Under the pieces are notes generated by a model that saw only the letters and a list, made by a program, of their open reading frames with translations, had not been told where the DNA came from and did no database searches. Positions 29,584 to 39,111 of a stretch of 64,000 bases of DNA are shown in pieces (within the stretch, counting starts at the first letter, position 1; every line of letters begins with the position of its first letter). Position numbers and translations under genes: made by a program. The stretch comes from an uncultured Bacteroides sp. (GTDB taxonomy: Bacteria > Bacteroidota > Bacteroidia > Bacteroidales > Bacteroidaceae). The stretch spans positions 161,324 to 225,323 of the forward strand of contig CANSEY010000004.1 in NCBI GenBank assembly GCA_947646015.1, written 5' to 3'.

Positions 29584-29690
29584 CATCGCTGAACTACTAA
29601 TCTGAAATAAAAAGGACACTTTTCGAAGTGTCGGCGTTGTGCACTTTTTATGGAAGCTTGGTGAAAGATCAGCGATGTGTTTTTTGTGAA
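29584..29690 (+). ncRNA. Structured leader (possible attenuator or small RNA) of the PL11 gene
   Basis: The outer stem CATCGCTGA (29584-29592) pairs perfectly with TCAGCGATG (29669-29677). Inside, GACACTT (29615-29621) and AAGTGTC (29626-29632) form a 7-bp stem with a TTCG tetraloop. The outer stem is followed by TGTTTTTTGTG, i.e. a U-rich run. This lies between the promoter and the PL11 ATG at 29729. It could be a 5'-leader attenuator or a separate short RNA; the sequence alone does not decide. Confidence 0.4.
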
Positions 29691-29728
29691 CTTACAGATC
29701 ATTATTTGTTTAACTAAATTCTTTTAAA

Positions 29729-31654
29729 ATGAAAAATGCCTTGTTTTTTCTGGCAGCAATTTTGTTGCTTACAGTTTCGTGTACTGACAATCAAATCCAG
29801 TTGAATGGTGATGAACCTGAACCGACTCCTCCGGCAGAGCGGGTCGAGCCTCCTTTGAAACGTGCATTGTGGGCTTCGATTAACGGAAGAAAAGATGCTT
29901 CTTACTATCCCGAATACAATAATAAGATATTGGTGAGCTGGCGTATGTTTCCCACCGATGATTCTTCTACAGGCTTTGACCTTTATCGGAAGAGCGGTAA
30001 TGAAGAAGAGGTGAAACTTAATGAAGAACCGATTACTTTGTCGACAAACTTCCAGGATATAACTGCCGACCGTAATAAGGATAATACGTATCGGTTATGT
30101 TTTGCCGGTTCTGATGAAACGTTGGATACTTATACCATAACGGCAGCACAGGCATCGGCCGGACTGCCCTATATTTCCATACCGCTGGCCGGTACCACAG
30201 GCATCAGTTCAGAGTATTATTATGATGCCAATGATGCCAGTGTCGGTGACCTGGACGGAGATGGGGTTTATGAGATTGTACTGAAAAGGCTTTTGAGAAG
30301 CAGTTCCTCGACAGAGGACGAAGAGGATGAGTCAGGAGCCGTACAGATGGGACCTTGGCATACTACCCTGCTGGAAGCATATAAATTAGATGGTTCGTTC
30401 TTATGGCGTGTAGCTTTGGGGCCGAATGTCCCGGTGGGTAATCTGACCTCTTTTGCTGTCTATGATTTTGATGGTGACGGAAAATGTGAAATTGCGGTTC
30501 GTACCGCAGAAGGTACTGTCTTTGGAGATGGAACAGAAATAAAAGATACGGATGGGGATGGTAAAGTCGATTATCGTGTCGAAGGCTCGGCTCATATTCA
30601 TGGCGGACCGGAATTTCTGTCGGTATTGGATGGTATGACAGGAAGAGAGTTGGCTCGTACTGATTATATCGCGTTAGGTAAAAGCGAAGACTGGGGAGAT
30701 AACTATTACAAACGTTCTGCCAGTTATCGTGTAGGAGTAGGATGTTTTTCGGGTACTACCCCCTCTATTCTGATTTGTCGTGGAGTATATGGAAAGATGG
30801 TATTGGAAGCCTGGGATTTTCAGGGCCAAGAGTTAAAGAAGAGATGGCGATTCGATACTTCGGACGGTGTGCACGGTGATTATGCCGGACAAGGAAATCA
30901 TAGTTTAAGTGTGGGAGATGTAGACGATGACGGATGTGACGAAGTTGTATATGGAGGTTGTTGTATAGACCATAATGGTAAAGGCTTGTGGAACTCCAGG
31001 CATGGACATGGAGATGCCTTGCATTTGGGGAAGTTTGACCCGTCAAGAAAAGGACTGCAAATCTGGTCTTGCTTTGAGGCTTGTCCTTTTAAAGTAGGTG
31101 CTGCTTTGAGAGATGCGAGAACGGGAGAGACAATCTGGGATTTTCCGTATAGTGGAGATATGGGGCGTTGCCTGGTAGCCGATATTGATCCAGATAGTCC
31201 GGGCTGCGAGATGTGGTGGTATAAAGGCAATGCACATTCCTGTACGGGAGCTGATCTCGGATATGGAGCCGGTTCCAGCAGTATGTCTTACAATATGGCA
31301 GTATGGTTCTCCAATTCATTGAATCGTCAATTATTAGACAGGAGTAAGATTGATGCGCCCAAAGAAAAACGTGTATTTACTATTTATAGATATGAAGTGA
31401 CTACTATCAATAGTAGTAAAAGTAATCCCTGTTTCTATGCGGACATCTGGGGAGACTGGCGTGAGGATATTATTCAGGTAACAAGTGATCAGACTGAACT
31501 GCGCCTGTTTACGACTTGGTATCCGACGGATTATAAATTTCCTTATCTGATGAGTGATCATGTCTATGAAATGAGTGCCCTCAATCAAAACATAGGATAT
31601 AATCAACCTACGCAGTTGGGTTATTATTTAGGGTCTGACTTGTATAAAAAGTAA
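29729..31654 (+). CDS. PL11 rhamnogalacturonan endolyase, lipoprotein
   Basis: 641 residues with lipobox TVSCT, so anchored to a membrane; family knowledge suggests the outer surface. A short acidic Pro-rich linker leads into an N-terminal beta domain (about 35-150) and the eight-bladed propeller of PL11. Ca-binding D-x-D-x-D-G loops are visible: DLDGDGVYE, DFDGDGKCE, DTDGDGKVD, DVDDDGCDE. Conserved segments HGGPEFLSVLDG, HGDALHLGKFDP and YADIWGDWRED match rhamnogalacturonan lyases. The enzyme cuts the Rha-GalA backbone of RG-I by beta-elimination and would make the large fragments that the SusC/D systems import. It has its own promoter with a structured leader and its own terminator. Confidence 0.94.
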   Translation: MKNALFFLAAILLLTVSCTDNQIQLNGDEPEPTPPAERVEPPLKRALWASINGRKDASYYPEYNNKILVSWRMFPTDDSSTGFDLYRKSGNEEEVKLNEEPITLSTNFQDITADRNKDNTYRLCFAGSDETLDTYTITAAQASAGLPYISIPLAGTTGISSEYYYDANDASVGDLDGDGVYEIVLKRLLRSSSSTEDEEDESGAVQMGPWHTTLLEAYKLDGSFLWRVALGPNVPVGNLTSFAVYDFDGDGKCEIAVRTAEGTVFGDGTEIKDTDGDGKVDYRVEGSAHIHGGPEFLSVLDGMTGRELARTDYIALGKSEDWGDNYYKRSASYRVGVGCFSGTTPSILICRGVYGKMVLEAWDFQGQELKKRWRFDTSDGVHGDYAGQGNHSLSVGDVDDDGCDEVVYGGCCIDHNGKGLWNSRHGHGDALHLGKFDPSRKGLQIWSCFEACPFKVGAALRDARTGETIWDFPYSGDMGRCLVADIDPDSPGCEMWWYKGNAHSCTGADLGYGAGSSSMSYNMAVWFSNSLNRQLLDRSKIDAPKEKRVFTIYRYEVTTINSSKSNPCFYADIWGDWREDIIQVTSDQTELRLFTTWYPTDYKFPYLMSDHVYEMSALNQNIGYNQPTQLGYYLGSDLYKK

Positions 31655-31674
31655 CTGATCATATTCAAACAAAA

Positions 31675-31710
31675 GTCTCAGGTAGTTTGTCGCTACTTGA
31701 GACTTTTTTT
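31675..31710 (+). terminator. Terminator of the PL11 gene
   Basis: Stem GTCTCAGGTAG (31675-31685) / CTACTTGAGAC (31693-31703) with one mismatch, followed by seven T. Classical intrinsic terminator shape, 20 nt after the stop. Confidence 0.85.
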
Positions 31711-31760
31711 GTTTTACGGGTGATAAACGATAAATAATCTATGTAAATGTACAAACTTCT

Positions 31761-31792
31761 ATGTACTGATATTGAAACTGGGCTTATCTTTG
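31761..31792 (+). promoter_or_regulatory. Promoter of the GH2 gene with shared ATGTAC element
   Basis: A perfect -7 box TATCTTTG lies at 31785-31792. In place of a -33 TTTG there is ATGTACTGA at 31761-31769, with another ATGTAC at 31747-31752. The 32 bases 31761-31792 match 27 of 32 with 39054-39085, the promoter of the SGNH gene, at identical spacing. This suggests a common activator site (inference). It also shows that the open frame start at 31772 lies inside the promoter. Confidence 0.6.
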
Positions 31793-31822
31793 TGCTACCA
31801 TGAAACTATTAATATACACAAA

Positions 31823-34231
31823 ATGAAAAAACTGATTTTATTATCTTTATTGACTCTTCAATTTGGTTTGCTCGCTGCACAAAATGCTGATGGGCAGGGG
31901 CGTTTGTCTCGCTTGTTTAATTTCGGATGGAAATTTCATGCGGGTGACTTGAAAGATGCCTATTCTGTAAACTATGATGATAGTAGCTGGCGTGTACTGG
32001 ATCTGCCTCATGACTTTCAAATAGAACAGCCGTGGGATAAGGATGCAGGGGGAGCTCGTGGTTTTAAAGCGATGGGAACCGGTTGGTATCGTAAAACATT
32101 TAAAGCCGATCCTGAATGGAAAGGAAAACGGGTATTACTCGATTTTGAAGGAATTATGTTAATAGGTGATGTCTGGGTAAACGGTCAGAAAGTAGGAGGT
32201 ACAGACTATGGGTATATTGGCTTTGAAACGGATATTACTAAATTACTAAGATATGATGCAGATAATGTGGTAGCTGTCAGTGCTTCTACCGGCAAAAAAG
32301 GAGGATCACGCTGGTATACGGGAGGAGGTTTGTTTCGGGATGTCCATTTGCTGGTTAAAGACTATGTTTCCATAGCCCGTCATGGCGTGTTTATTTCTAC
32401 TCCTAAAATAACGGAACAAAGTGCAGATATCAATGTACAGGTTGAGGTGGAAGGTATTTCCGGGAAACAGCTGGATGTGGAAATCAATGCCAGAATATAT
32501 TCTCCGAAAGGTGAATTGGTGACGGAAACAAAGGGAATGGCTCCTAAAAAAAATAAACTGGCTACTGTTGAAGTTCCGCTTCCGGTAGTTGCTGTTTCCA
32601 ATCCCCAGCTATGGTCTTGTGAAACACCGAATCTCTATAGAGCAGAAATAACATTGGTCCGTGATGGAAAAGTGATCGACAACGTGACTGAGAAATTTGG
32701 TATTCGCACACTTGAATACTCTCCGGAGTTTGGCTTTAAACTGAATGGTAAGAAACTATTCTTGAAGGGTATTGCCAATCATCATGACTTAGGTGCTGTA
32801 GGAGCAGCGGCATTCGACCGTGCTATTGAACGGCAGTTCGAATTGCTCAAGAAGTTCGGTTATAATCATGTGCGTACATCACATAATCCATATTCGAAAT
32901 CCTTTATGGAGTTGGCTGATAAACATGGTATTCTGATTGTAGATGAATTGATTGATAAGTGGAGCGACAAATCATATTGGGGTGGCCGGGTTCCTTTTAC
33001 TCAATTGTGGTATAAGATGATTCCCGAATGGATTAAACGCGACAGAAACCATCCTTCGGTTATTATGTGGAGTATCGGCAACGAATTGCAGATGCGGGAA
33101 GATCTGGCTGGATTTCCTACCGGCGATTGGGGTGTTACGACTTATCGAATTTTCGATGTGCTTGTAAAGCGATACGATTCTACCCGAAAGACAACGGTGG
33201 CTATGTATCCATCGAGAGCTGGTGCCATCAGCAGAAAAGATGCGGATTTCAATAAGAAAATTCTTCCTCCTGAATTGTCTACGGTGACTGAAGTTGCCAG
33301 CTTCAATTATCGTTATCCTGATTATGCGAAGTATCTCGAAGCTTGTCCCGATTTAATCGTTTATCAGAGTGAAGCAACAAGTAGTGAACTTACTGCTCCT
33401 TTTTTCGGTATGGACCGGGATAAGATGGTAGGACTTGCCTATTGGGGAGCTATCGAATACTGGGGAGAATCGAACGGCTGGCCTAAAAAAGGGTGGAATT
33501 ATTCATTCTTTAATCATGCTTTGGAACCCTATCCTCAAGCGTATTTGATAAAGAGTGCTTTCAGTGATGAACCTTTAGTTCATATCGGAGTAGTCGATAG
33601 TGAGAAAGAAAGTATTGAATGGAATGATGTCATAGTAGGTCGTATGCCTCTTTCATCTCATTGGAACAGAGCTGAAGGAAGTAAGCAGAATCTGTTCACT
33701 TATACAAATGCTGATGAAGTGGAGTTATTGGTTAATGGGAAATCTTTAGGTATTCAGAAGAATAAACGTGATGATATACAAAGCCGCAATATGATTTACT
33801 GGCAAAATATACCTTATGGCAAAGGAGGAAACATCATAGCGATTGCACGTAACAATGGAAAAGAAGTTGCTCGTCATATGTTGGAAACGACAGGCAAGGC
33901 GAAAGCTTTGAAAATGGAGTTGGAGAATGCAGACTGGAAAGCAGATGGAATGGATTTGCAGTATGTAAAGGTATATGCTGTTGACAGTAAAGGACGGGTG
34001 GTACCTGCTACTGAAGGTGAAGTTACGTTTGAAGTCTCAGGTGAAGCCAGACTGATTGCCGTAGATAATGGTGATCATATGACAGATGAGCTTTTCTCAG
34101 GAAACCACAAGAAGTTACATCAAGGATTTGTAATGGCTATATTACGTTCCAGTCAGACTAGTGGAAATGTGAAGATCAAGGCTTCTCTGAAAGGGCTGAA
34201 AAGCGCGGAAAAGAAGATGACGACTAAGTAA
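31823..34231 (+). CDS. GH2 family beta-galactosidase
   Basis: 802 residues from ATG 31823; the open frame reaches to a TTG at 31772, but that overlaps the -7 box. The signal peptide MKKLILLSLLTLQFGLLAA directs export. Order: sugar-binding jelly roll (about 30-190), immunoglobulin-like domain (195-305), TIM barrel (310-590), then two C-terminal beta domains (DUF4982 and Ig-like type). Acid/base E421 in MWSIGNELQ and nucleophile E517 in VYQSEATS. Probably removes beta-galactose from RG-I branches in the periplasm. Single gene between two terminators; the next transcription unit converges on it. Confidence 0.91.
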   Translation: MKKLILLSLLTLQFGLLAAQNADGQGRLSRLFNFGWKFHAGDLKDAYSVNYDDSSWRVLDLPHDFQIEQPWDKDAGGARGFKAMGTGWYRKTFKADPEWKGKRVLLDFEGIMLIGDVWVNGQKVGGTDYGYIGFETDITKLLRYDADNVVAVSASTGKKGGSRWYTGGGLFRDVHLLVKDYVSIARHGVFISTPKITEQSADINVQVEVEGISGKQLDVEINARIYSPKGELVTETKGMAPKKNKLATVEVPLPVVAVSNPQLWSCETPNLYRAEITLVRDGKVIDNVTEKFGIRTLEYSPEFGFKLNGKKLFLKGIANHHDLGAVGAAAFDRAIERQFELLKKFGYNHVRTSHNPYSKSFMELADKHGILIVDELIDKWSDKSYWGGRVPFTQLWYKMIPEWIKRDRNHPSVIMWSIGNELQMREDLAGFPTGDWGVTTYRIFDVLVKRYDSTRKTTVAMYPSRAGAISRKDADFNKKILPPELSTVTEVASFNYRYPDYAKYLEACPDLIVYQSEATSSELTAPFFGMDRDKMVGLAYWGAIEYWGESNGWPKKGWNYSFFNHALEPYPQAYLIKSAFSDEPLVHIGVVDSEKESIEWNDVIVGRMPLSSHWNRAEGSKQNLFTYTNADEVELLVNGKSLGIQKNKRDDIQSRNMIYWQNIPYGKGGNIIAIARNNGKEVARHMLETTGKAKALKMELENADWKADGMDLQYVKVYAVDSKGRVVPATEGEVTFEVSGEARLIAVDNGDHMTDELFSGNHKKLHQGFVMAILRSSQTSGNVKIKASLKGLKSAEKKMTTK

Positions 34232-34249
34232 TAAATGAAATAATAAATG

Positions 34250-34281
34250 AGGGGCTGTTTTAATCAAATAGCCCCTTATTT
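34250..34281. terminator. Bidirectional terminator between convergent GH2 genes
   Basis: AGGGGCT (34250-34256) / AGCCCCT (34270-34276) with a 13-base loop and flanking T/A-rich sequence, 18 nt after the GH2 stop. Confidence 0.75.
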
Positions 34282-34374
34282 ATATGCTATAGATACGACG
34301 CAAACAAACTTAAGTTCCAAGAACAATTTTCAGTTCATCGTTTTATCTTTATTTTTAAGTGTTTTTACTCAGGA

Positions 34375-37260
34375 TTACCGGAAGTCAAACATCAGATTCA
34401 GATGTAGTCCTTCATCTCCCGATTTGATTCGGATATTTCCCGGTTGACTGTTAGGACCTTGTTGCTCGATCGGCTTGAACGAGCAGATAGCCGGAATATC
34501 GAGCAAGAATGAAAGATCACCTTCTGGGAATGCAGGCATGGTATCTTTTATCCGTCCTGCCGGTTCTTCGGGAGTGAATACCCGGAAGAAAGTACCGTCA
34601 TTACGCGAATAAACGGTAAATGAAGTCTTCTCGCCCTCCAGTGTAGCCCAATAGAGGTTGGCATGGTAACCCTTGAACTCAGGATATATCAGATTCTCAA
34701 AACTTTCTCCGGTAATGGTGTTGTTATAATCTTTGTGCCAGATACTGTAGTTCGTTCCTGGAATTCGGTTTTTCCATACCCTGTATGGCCCGCGTCCCAT
34801 CCATTTCATACCCGAACAGTTTTGTTCCGGATAAGAGAAGCTAAGACCGAGATTGAAAACCTGTGCATCCATGAAAGCATCGTCGAAGCCACCGCCACCG
34901 GAACCGCGATTTAATAAGATTGCATCCATATAGAGCAAACCTTCGTTTGTCAGACGCCAGACAATGGAATCTGCCGCACCTTTATATTTGGCACAATAAA
35001 TGGCGCCGTCAGAGGAATGGCGAGTATAGCTGAGCGAAGGTTCATATCGCATCTTCATACCTACTGCTACCGGACCATCCTTGAATGGAACCTCAGTCTC
35101 ACCGGATTTAATGTGACGGATCATACCGGTTGCCGCATCGAAGGTTATGCTGACTTTGCTGCTCTTTAGTTCGATGGCGTCAGACGTTTGTCGGGCTTCT
35201 GCTTTTTGAGGAGCAGGAGTGAGTGTCGTTTGCGCCAGGTTACGTTCAAAATATTGTTTTGCCAGATGAATCGGATAAGTCCAGTTACAGATACTTTTTC
35301 CTTCTCTATCAAAGGCCTCCAGTTCGAGCACATCACCTTTCCGGAATGAATCGGGCAGTTCAAAACGGGCAGTACCTGTTTCTCCCGGATTGATGGATGG
35401 AAGTTGGACTTTTCCTTCGACAATCACCTTTCCTGCTTCTGCGTTTCCCTGGAGAGGAGTGCCACATGATAAAACCTTATAAGTCATACGACAATCTTTC
35501 AGATTGGTAAAAGTATATTCATTGGTCAGGAGGAAACGGCCGTCGAAGTGGTTAGTAATGAGAAGAGGTTTCAACTGGATAGGCGACTATTGTGCACGGA
35601 TGGCATAATAGCTTCCTTCTTTCTCTCGACGTGGTCCTACTACTCCGTCGGGTGCATTGGACTTGTCAGAGTCGAGTATTCCTCCTTTATCACTGCGTTT
35701 GGGAGCCTCATCGCAATATACCCAGATGAACCCTCCTGCAAACAAGGGATTGGTACACCAGCGATCCCAAAAGTCGCGCAGGCCGGCTCCTCCTCCCTGA
35801 TCGTACATGGCGTGCATAAATTCGGTCGGCATGAACACTTTATAACCATTGGTGAAACGTGCTACCCCTGTCAGATAAGTAGGATAGTGATGCGTATCCA
35901 AGTCATTAAAGTCGGCCCAGGGATGTACCATATGTCGTTTTTGTAGTCTGTCATATTGGGCAAACAAAGGATCGGTTTGTGTATTCCAGCCGCCTTCGTT
36001 TCCGTTACTCCAAAGAATGATGCAGGGGTGGTTAACGTCCCGTTCAATCATCTCCTTTACGAGTTTTGCTCCGACTTTAGAGTCGTAACCGTTTTGCCAG
36101 CCTGCCAGTTCATCCATGTAGACAAGACCCAGTGAGTCGCACATATCAAGAAAATGTTCATCGGGCGGGTAGTGCGAACGTACAGCATTCATATTCATTT
36201 CTTTGATGAGCAGGGCATCCATTCGGCTTAATGCAGCACTGGTGGTACGCCCTCCGTCTACAGAAAATGAGTGGCGGTTGATTCCTTTGACCACTAGTTT
36301 GGTACCGTTCAAATATACACCGTCTTGCGGGAAGAACTCTACAGTACGAAAACCGATGCGTGTTTCTCTGGTTTGTACGATTTTACCTTCGGGATTCTTT
36401 AATTCCAATTTGGCTACATACAGATTGGGATTCTCTGTAGACCAGGGAATGATGCTTGCCCATTCACCGCTAATCATCTGCTCCTTATCGGAGTTATTGA
36501 TTGGATGAGTGATTGTTGTTTGTCCGTTGGAGGTATATACGGTTTTCCCGTCTTTTAATGAACGGACAGATACGATGATTTCATGTCCTTTGGCATCTCC
36601 TGCCATATCTACGGCGGTCTGTAATTTCCCATGGTGATCAGCATTTAGTACGAAATGTTCCATGTGTACCTGTGGCAGAACTTCCAACCATACAGGACGG
36701 TATATACCGCCAAACAACCACCAGTCAGCTTTCCGTTCGGCGGCATTGATCGATCTGTTGGCTGATTCTTTGGCAACTTTCACTTCAAGCTGATTCTTTT
36801 TACCAAGATTGAGTAATTCGGTAATATCATAATTGAAGCGATAGAAGCCTCCTTGATGCATCTCACCTGCCGGCTTGCCGTTTATCATGATTTCTGCATC
36901 AGTCATCACTCCGTCAAAGAATATCTTTACCCGTTGCCCTGCCCATGATTTGGGGGCGTCGAATTTATAGCGGTAAGTTCCGGTTTCATCACTGGGGCGT
37001 TGTCCTTTTATGGTATACCATCTACCGTATGTATATTCTCCGAATCCCTGTAGTTCCCAGTTACAGGGAACCTCGATCTTTTTCCATTTGCCACTATTCT
37101 GTCCCGCAGAACAGAAAAAATCCCAGGTCTTGGTGTTGTCAATGCCTGTTCCCGAAAGATAAATGCGTTCGGGATGGGGAGCTTGTGCTTGTATGGTAGT
37201 CCCATTCCACATTGCTGTGAAAATCAGAGATACCAGTAAGCATCTAAATTTCTTGTTCAT
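34375..37260 (-). pseudogene. GH2 beta-galactosidase gene interrupted by an in-frame TAG
   Basis: One continuous frame of 962 codons except for TAG at 35587-35589 (codon 558). The part before it has a signal peptide, jelly roll, Ig domain and TIM barrel with acid/base E422 (WSNGNEGGW) and nucleophile E480 (MPTEFMHAM). The part after it (34375-35586) holds the C-terminal domains, including the Bgal small-chain type (MGRGPYRVWKNR). Around the stop the frame reads YYAIRAQ-stop-SPIQLKP; relatives have W-S-P here, so TGG has become TAG by one base change. There is no frameshift. The product would be a 557-residue truncation with the catalytic residues but without the C-terminal sandwich. The downstream part is still undamaged, so the change is recent or an error. 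Confidence 0.85.
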
Positions 37261-37284
37261 TCTATAATTGATATTATGAGGAAT

Positions 37285-38868
37285 TTATTGTCTGGATACT
37301 GTAAAACGGTCGATGTCCGGTGCCCATCCGAAGTTATTTCCCATTCGCACCGTATTGTAACCTTGTTTTAAGCTGACAGGGATCGTCACAGATTTCACTT
37401 CATTGTTGCTGTTCAAATCTTTAAGGACCGTTTTCGTCCCATTGACAGAAACTTCCAGTTTGCGGTTTTTGTCGCAAGAGTAGAAAATAGTCATTTCATA
37501 GTTACCTCCCTTTTCGCTGTATACTTCGCTCCATTCGGCAAAGTTCTCTTCCCGACCACCGAGTCGGGATATTTTCATTCTGCCGGAACAATCGGAGGCA
37601 GGTACATAAACAATTGGTTTGGATTTCTTTCCCAGATCGTCGTAGCAGGGAAGATATGCCCATTCAGCCTCATAAGATACGGGTTCCAGTCGTTTTTCGG
37701 CTTCCATTTTGCATATCATTACGCTGTGTGGCTGAACAGTCTGCCGTATTTCTTCTTTCATTTTTCCAAGATCCTTCTGTTTGATTAAGTCTCGTACTTT
37801 TACGTTACCACCCAGTTCAAGGGTTTCAAAAGGAACGATAAAGTCACATGGCTGGTCGGAAGGGTTATACAATGCTACCGCTCTTGTCAGTCCGCGTTTC
37901 CGTTCGATGTCCTTTACCAGTACATAGCTTTCATTTTCATGTTGAACGACGTGTGCCTGAAGTCCTAATACATCCTGATTCAGTGCGATCAGTTCTTTGT
38001 TTTTCAGTAGCTTCAATGAGAAGTCGGGAATCGTATTCATGTCACATCCGATCAGCAGGGGAGAACTCATGATGCACCACATTCCAAAATGGACTTCTTC
38101 TTCGTTGGGTTTCAGTCCACGCCCGATTTCTAGCATATCCATATCGTTGTAATGTCCGTCGGTAGCATAGGCGGAAAGATATAAGTTCTTTTCTATAATA
38201 CCTTTTACTGAATTCCATCTGGGACGGATATCAGGACTGATACGCCAGGAACGTGCCAGTCGTTTTGCCCAGGTGCCGGGAAAAGCCCATCGGCAGATAT
38301 TGATAGATACATCCGTTCTTCCTGTATTGGCAATAGCCTGGCAAATCGTGCTGTAGCGCTTTTCTTCATCCAGCCCCAGTTCGCGTCCGCCACAATAATC
38401 GATCTTGATAAAATCATAGTTCCATTCTTTAAGATATAAATCCATATCCTGCTGTTCATGGCCGTATAGTCCGGAGCCCACTCCGTTTGCGTCGTTGTCG
38501 TAGATAGAGCCGCAGGTGTTGTCTCCTGCATCCGAGTAAATTCCGGCTTTTAATCCCAGCGAATGGATATAGTCTGAAACCACTTTCATTCCGTTGGGAA
38601 AACGGTCGGGATGCGGATGCATTTTCCCCGTTTCGTCCCGATGCCCGAAGAAGCCGTCATCTATATTGATATAGTTGTAGCCTGCCTCTTTCAGTCCGTG
38701 TTTGATTAATGCGTCAGCTTGCTGTTTTATCAACTCTTCACTGATATTTACATGATAGGTGTTCCATGAACTCCATCCCATAATAGGACGGTCGATGTCT
38801 TTCTGGGCAAAAGTATTTGCCATAAACATGGTAGATAAAATGCCCCAGGCAATCAGATGTTTTTTCAT
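37285..38868 (-). CDS. GH27 alpha-galactosidase family protein with C-terminal CBM-like domain
   Basis: 527 residues from ATG 38868 (MKKHLIAWGILSTMFMANTFA, signal peptide). The longer open frame to 39120 runs through the promoter and is not used. GH27 barrel: PIMGWSSWNTYHVN, YINIDDGFF, nucleophile D157 in FIKIDYCGG, and the acid aspartate in WRISPDIRP. A beta-sandwich follows, then from about residue 395 a carbohydrate-binding-like domain (YEAEWAYLPCYDD...GYNTVRMGNN) of CBM35 type. GH27 enzymes cleave alpha-galactose or beta-arabinopyranose, and both occur on pectin side chains. It is first in a two-gene minus-strand operon with the broken GH2, 24 nt apart. Confidence 0.9.
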   Translation of the reverse strand: MKKHLIAWGILSTMFMANTFAQKDIDRPIMGWSSWNTYHVNISEELIKQQADALIKHGLKEAGYNYINIDDGFFGHRDETGKMHPHPDRFPNGMKVVSDYIHSLGLKAGIYSDAGDNTCGSIYDNDANGVGSGLYGHEQQDMDLYLKEWNYDFIKIDYCGGRELGLDEEKRYSTICQAIANTGRTDVSINICRWAFPGTWAKRLARSWRISPDIRPRWNSVKGIIEKNLYLSAYATDGHYNDMDMLEIGRGLKPNEEEVHFGMWCIMSSPLLIGCDMNTIPDFSLKLLKNKELIALNQDVLGLQAHVVQHENESYVLVKDIERKRGLTRAVALYNPSDQPCDFIVPFETLELGGNVKVRDLIKQKDLGKMKEEIRQTVQPHSVMICKMEAEKRLEPVSYEAEWAYLPCYDDLGKKSKPIVYVPASDCSGRMKISRLGGREENFAEWSEVYSEKGGNYEMTIFYSCDKNRKLEVSVNGTKTVLKDLNSNNEVKSVTIPVSLKQGYNTVRMGNNFGWAPDIDRFTVSRQ

Positions 38869-38907
38869 ACGTTTGTAGTCTTTTGTAGAAATGGATAACT
38901 TTCTTGG

Positions 38908-38915
38908 CAAAGATA
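38908..38915 (-). promoter_or_regulatory. Promoter -7 box of the GH27 operon
   Basis: CAAAGATA on the + strand reads TATCTTTG on the minus strand, a perfect -7 box 39 nt before the GH27 ATG. A TTG (complement of 38936-38938) lies 20 nt upstream as a possible -33 element. Confidence 0.6.
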
Positions 38916-39053
38916 TGCAAAGTCGTAACTTGCTCCAATGGCAAATAAGTATAGAAAGATGGAAAATCGTCCGTTTCTTGGAGAATTGGGGCGTAAAAAA
39001 CCGGATTAAAGCATGAAAAGTGTATGAATTTAAAGGAAAACGTATGAATTTAC

Positions 39054-39085
39054 ATGTACTGACATTACAACTGCCCTTATCTTTG
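39054..39085 (+). promoter_or_regulatory. Promoter of the SGNH hydrolase gene with shared ATGTAC element
   Basis: -7 box TATCTTTG at 39078-39085 and ATGTACTGA at 39054-39062, spaced exactly as in the promoter at 31761-31792. The two share 27 of 32 bases. The minus-strand GH27 promoter lies 140 bp away, so both genes may share control. Confidence 0.6.
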
Positions 39086-39111
39086 CTAGCAAATGAAAAA
39101 TACATAAAGTG

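Noticed and set aside
31772-31822. TTG start for the GH2 gene
   Set aside because: It lies within the promoter, upstream of the -7 box; the ATG at 31823 starts a normal signal peptide.
34375-35574. Separate gene of 399 codons downstream of the TAG
   Set aside because: It begins with a TTG in mid-domain, is in the same frame as the upstream part, and matches the C-terminal half of a GH2 enzyme, so it is one interrupted gene.
35575-35589. Frameshift as the cause of the split GH2
   Set aside because: The 12 bases between the two open parts encode SPIQ in the same frame, so only a nonsense codon is present.
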